Of a stretch of DNA of 64,000 bases, positions 61,651 through 64,000 are shown piece after piece. Every line of letters starts with the position of its first letter. The first letter of the stretch is position 1. The notes under the pieces are model-generated. The model was not told the DNA's origin. It ran no database searches and saw only the letters and a list, made by a program, of their open reading frames with translations. The position numbers and the translations under genes were made by a program. Source of the stretch: CBDFKF01 sp965248765. Lineage in GTDB: Bacteria; Pseudomonadota; Alphaproteobacteria; VGEJ01. Where the stretch lies: positions 930,001-994,000 of the forward strand of contig CBDFKF010000004.1 in assembly GCA_965248765.1 (NCBI GenBank). Reading direction: 5' to 3'.

Positions 61651-63909
61651 ATGGCGGCCTATCTGCGCATCACCGGATACAGCGACAAGATCAGCGTCGT
61701 TCCCGGCGACTCCATCGACTTCATGGTGAGCTGCGAGGGGGTGAAATCCTATAGAGCCGACATCGTTCGCGTCTCTCACGGTGACCTCAACCCTGCTGGC
61801 CCTGGCGTCAAGGAAGAGGTGATCCGGACGCCGATCAATCGCACCTACAAGGGGCGCAAGCAACAGACCTACATAGGCTCTTCGGTCATAGTGCCGTCGC
61901 ACCCGGTCCTCGATTCGCTGTCGAGCTTCACTGTCCAGTGCATGATCTGGCCGACCACGCCCGACAAGGGCGAACAGTGCCTGATCAGCCGGTGGGACGC
62001 GCGGATCAAGGGCGGCTTCCAGCTTTTTATCGACGGCAAAGGCGCAGCTGCGCTGCGGATCGGCGATGGCAAGGGGAAGGTTGAGACGGCCAGCGTCGGC
62101 AAAGCCCTCATCGAGCGTGAATGGTATTTCGTTGGCGCGAGTTTTGATGCGAAGACCAAGCGGGTGCACGTCTACCAGGAGCCACAACGACGCTACGCAA
62201 AGGTTGATACGCGCGGCCACGGCCAGGCAACCGCCAAACTCGCGAGGCTGAGCCCAGGCGCCGGGCCGCTGGTGATGGCAGCGTTCTGCCAGCGAATCAA
62301 CAAAGGCAAGGTCGTCACGGCTGGGCATTACAATGGCAAAATTGACAGCCCGCGTCTTGCCAGCCGCGCTCTTGATCGCTCCGAGATGGAGCAGTTACTA
62401 CGAACACCGGTACCTACCCACCTGCAGGAAGTGCTGATCGGCTGCTGGGACTTCTCCCGAGAAATGTTGGGGACGAGAGTCGTCGACCTCACCGCGTACG
62501 CCGTGCACGGCGAGGCCGTCAACCTGCCGGCCCGTGCGATGACCGGGTACAACTGGACGGGCGAGGAGGGCAAGTGGTCCAACGCGCCGGACCAATATGG
62601 CGCGATTCACTTCCACGATGACGACCTCTACGATTCGGGTTGGGCGCCGGATTTCACCCTGACCGTTCCCACTACGATGAAGAGTGGATGCTACGCGGCG
62701 CGCATGCGCGGCGGCGGCCACGAGGACTACATTCCCTTCTACGTTCGTGCGCCGCGCGGCAAGCCGACCGCGAAGATCCTCTACCTCGCACCGACCGCAT
62801 CCTACCAAGCGTATGCGAACCTCTCGTTCGCCATGCGCGCCCAGAAGGCCGAGATGATGATCGGCCGTCTCGTCCAACTAGTCGATTGGGAACAGCACCT
62901 CAACGAGAACCCTGAGTACGGGGCATCCCAATACGACTACCATAGCGACAACAGCGGCATCTGTTATTCGTCCCGGCTGCGGCCAATCTTGAACATGCGA
63001 CCTAAAGCTATGACGGCGCTCGCAGGGGTCGGCTCAGGCGTGTGGCAGTACAACGCCGATACCCACCTCACCGACTGGATGGAGGAGCTCGGCTTCGCGT
63101 TCGACGTGGCCACCGACGAAGATCTGGACCGCGAGGGAATCGAGGTCCTCAAGCCCTACAACGTGGTCATCACGGGAACGCACCCGGAGTACACCTCCAC
63201 CCGTATGTGGGACGCGCTTCATGCCTACACCCAGCAGGGCGGCCGCATCATGTACATGGGCGGCAACGGCTTTTATTGGCGCATTGCCTACAGCGATACA
63301 ATGCCGGGCGTCATCGAGGTACGTCGGGCCGCCGGCGGCACCCGTGCGTGGGCCGCCGACCCGGGCGAGTTCTACCACAGCTTCGACGGCAAGCATGGTG
63401 GTCTATGGCGCTTCCAGGACCGCTCGCCGCAGCGTCTCGTGGGCGCAGGGTTCGTGGCACAAGGCTTCGATATCTGCACCTATTTCCGCCAAACCGCGGC
63501 GCGGAACGATCCCCGTGTGAAATGGGCCTTCGAGGGCATCGGTGAAGACGAGCTGCTGGGCGATTTCGGACTTGTCGGTGGCGGGGCAGCTGGCCTCGAG
63601 GTGGACTGGGTCGACCGCGGTCTTGGCACCCCGCCCCATGCCTTGGTCGTGGCCCAGTCCGAGGATCTGACCGACCTCTATCTGCTGGTTGCCGAAGAGG
63701 TGCTGATCTCGACGCCCGATAGCATGGGCAGCGCCAATCCGGACATCCACGGCGATATTGTCTTTTACGAGACACCGAACGGCGGCGGAGTCTTCTCCTT
63801 CAGCTCGATCTCCTATTGCGGCAGCCTCTCGCACAACAAGTACAAGAACAACATCTCGCGGCTGACCGCGAACGTTTTGAAGCGTTTCGCGAGCGACAAA
63901 CCCTTCTGA
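61651..63909 (+). CDS. dmfA2: N,N-dimethylformamidase large subunit-like protein
   Basis: A 752-residue protein of the DMFase heavy-chain family, which hydrolyses N,N-dimethylformamide to dimethylamine and formate using an unusual mononuclear iron held by two Tyr and a Glu. It starts with a beta-rich domain (LRITGYSDKISVVPGDSI), then a concanavalin-like domain, and the catalytic domain. The HPE motif in GTHPEYTSTRMW (His511, Glu513) matches the known His/Glu pair, and tyrosines at 385, 388, 428 and 430 are candidates for the other ligands. Natural substrates of most relatives are unknown. The next gene begins 51 bases downstream. Confidence 0.86.
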   Translation: MAAYLRITGYSDKISVVPGDSIDFMVSCEGVKSYRADIVRVSHGDLNPAGPGVKEEVIRTPINRTYKGRKQQTYIGSSVIVPSHPVLDSLSSFTVQCMIWPTTPDKGEQCLISRWDARIKGGFQLFIDGKGAAALRIGDGKGKVETASVGKALIEREWYFVGASFDAKTKRVHVYQEPQRRYAKVDTRGHGQATAKLARLSPGAGPLVMAAFCQRINKGKVVTAGHYNGKIDSPRLASRALDRSEMEQLLRTPVPTHLQEVLIGCWDFSREMLGTRVVDLTAYAVHGEAVNLPARAMTGYNWTGEEGKWSNAPDQYGAIHFHDDDLYDSGWAPDFTLTVPTTMKSGCYAARMRGGGHEDYIPFYVRAPRGKPTAKILYLAPTASYQAYANLSFAMRAQKAEMMIGRLVQLVDWEQHLNENPEYGASQYDYHSDNSGICYSSRLRPILNMRPKAMTALAGVGSGVWQYNADTHLTDWMEELGFAFDVATDEDLDREGIEVLKPYNVVITGTHPEYTSTRMWDALHAYTQQGGRIMYMGGNGFYWRIAYSDTMPGVIEVRRAAGGTRAWAADPGEFYHSFDGKHGGLWRFQDRSPQRLVGAGFVAQGFDICTYFRQTAARNDPRVKWAFEGIGEDELLGDFGLVGGGAAGLEVDWVDRGLGTPPHALVVAQSEDLTDLYLLVAEEVLISTPDSMGSANPDIHGDIVFYETPNGGGVFSFSSISYCGSLSHNKYKNNISRLTANVLKRFASDKPF

Positions 63910-63960
63910 GCGGCGCGACTGTCAGGCGGCGCTCACCGACTGGTTGACAACGGGGGGACG

Positions 63961-64000
63961 ATGGCGGACCAGTTTGGGCGCATTCTGGGCTATGCCGACG
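63961..64000 (+). CDS. Start of a downstream gene, possibly DMFase-large-subunit-like (partial)
   Basis: An ATG preceded by GGGGGG opens a frame of 13 residues to the window edge, MADQFGRILGYAD. It resembles the start of the preceding protein, where LRITGYSD lies at the same distance from the start, so a second paralogue is possible. Too short to be sure. Confidence 0.45.
   Translation, partial: MADQFGRILGYAD

Overview
The window is a GC-rich chromosomal segment that looks alphaproteobacterial, most like an aerobic Rhodospirillales-type heterotroph. The evidence is the overlapping M23 peptidase/bactofilin pair, BamB next to a YfgM-like TPR protein, a ppx-rlmE-guaB-rsmB run, DUF1194 and YHS proteins, and many solute-binding proteins and oxidoreductases. 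The assignment rests on gene content, not on a marker phylogeny.

Layout. 0-6 kb: the C-terminal half of GlnE, an M23 peptidase overlapping a bactofilin, and BamB with a YfgM-like protein (envelope biogenesis). 6-10 kb: a LysR regulator divergent from a bufferin-type copper RiPP operon (precursor bufA1, MNIO enzyme bufB1, partner bufC1, DoxX). The bufB1 gene is broken by an in-frame amber codon and by frame changes near its start. 10-13 kb: a thioredoxin-like protein, guaA and a TPR protein. 13-21.5 kb: a sugar-type ABC system (binding protein and two permeases, no ATPase) with a flavin-dependent halogenase gene between the permeases, divergent from a luciferase-like monooxygenase and a GMC oxidoreductase. 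21.5-26.5 kb: rsmB, guaB, rlmE, ppx and tRNA-Gln(CUG).

26.5-38 kb is an accessory region rich in damaged genes: a beta-propeller protein, a frameshifted GMC oxidoreductase, a class V aminotransferase, a TPR protein whose middle third is out of frame, an archaeal-type FBP aldolase/phosphatase, a gene split by an 11-bp tandem duplication, and a Gly/Ser-rich PEP-CTERM protein gene cut in two by an ISNCY-type element. 38-45.6 kb: an OmpA-like coiled-coil protein, a DUF1194 protein, and a catabolic-looking cluster (PhyH dioxygenase, SelA-like PLP enzyme, CMD protein, Ldh-type dehydrogenase, RidA). 45.7-53.5 kb: two tandem Tat-exported solute-binding paralogues without permeases, UbiX, an AcoX/NAD-kinase-like protein and a two-subunit glycine decarboxylase P protein (gcvPA-gcvPB). 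53.6-64 kb: a complete peptide-type ABC transporter divergent from a D-aminopeptidase-like serine hydrolase, a dimethylformamidase-type small and large subunit, and the start of another gene whose first residues resemble the large subunit.

The best leads are the bufferin operon with a dead MNIO gene, the halogenase embedded in a transport operon, the dimethylformamidase-like locus that may continue past the window edge, the IS-split PEP-CTERM gene with a recoverable target duplication, and two related palindromes upstream of cell-envelope-type genes. Several lesions are single-base frame changes that could be sequencing errors; the IS insertion and the 11-bp duplication are not of that kind.
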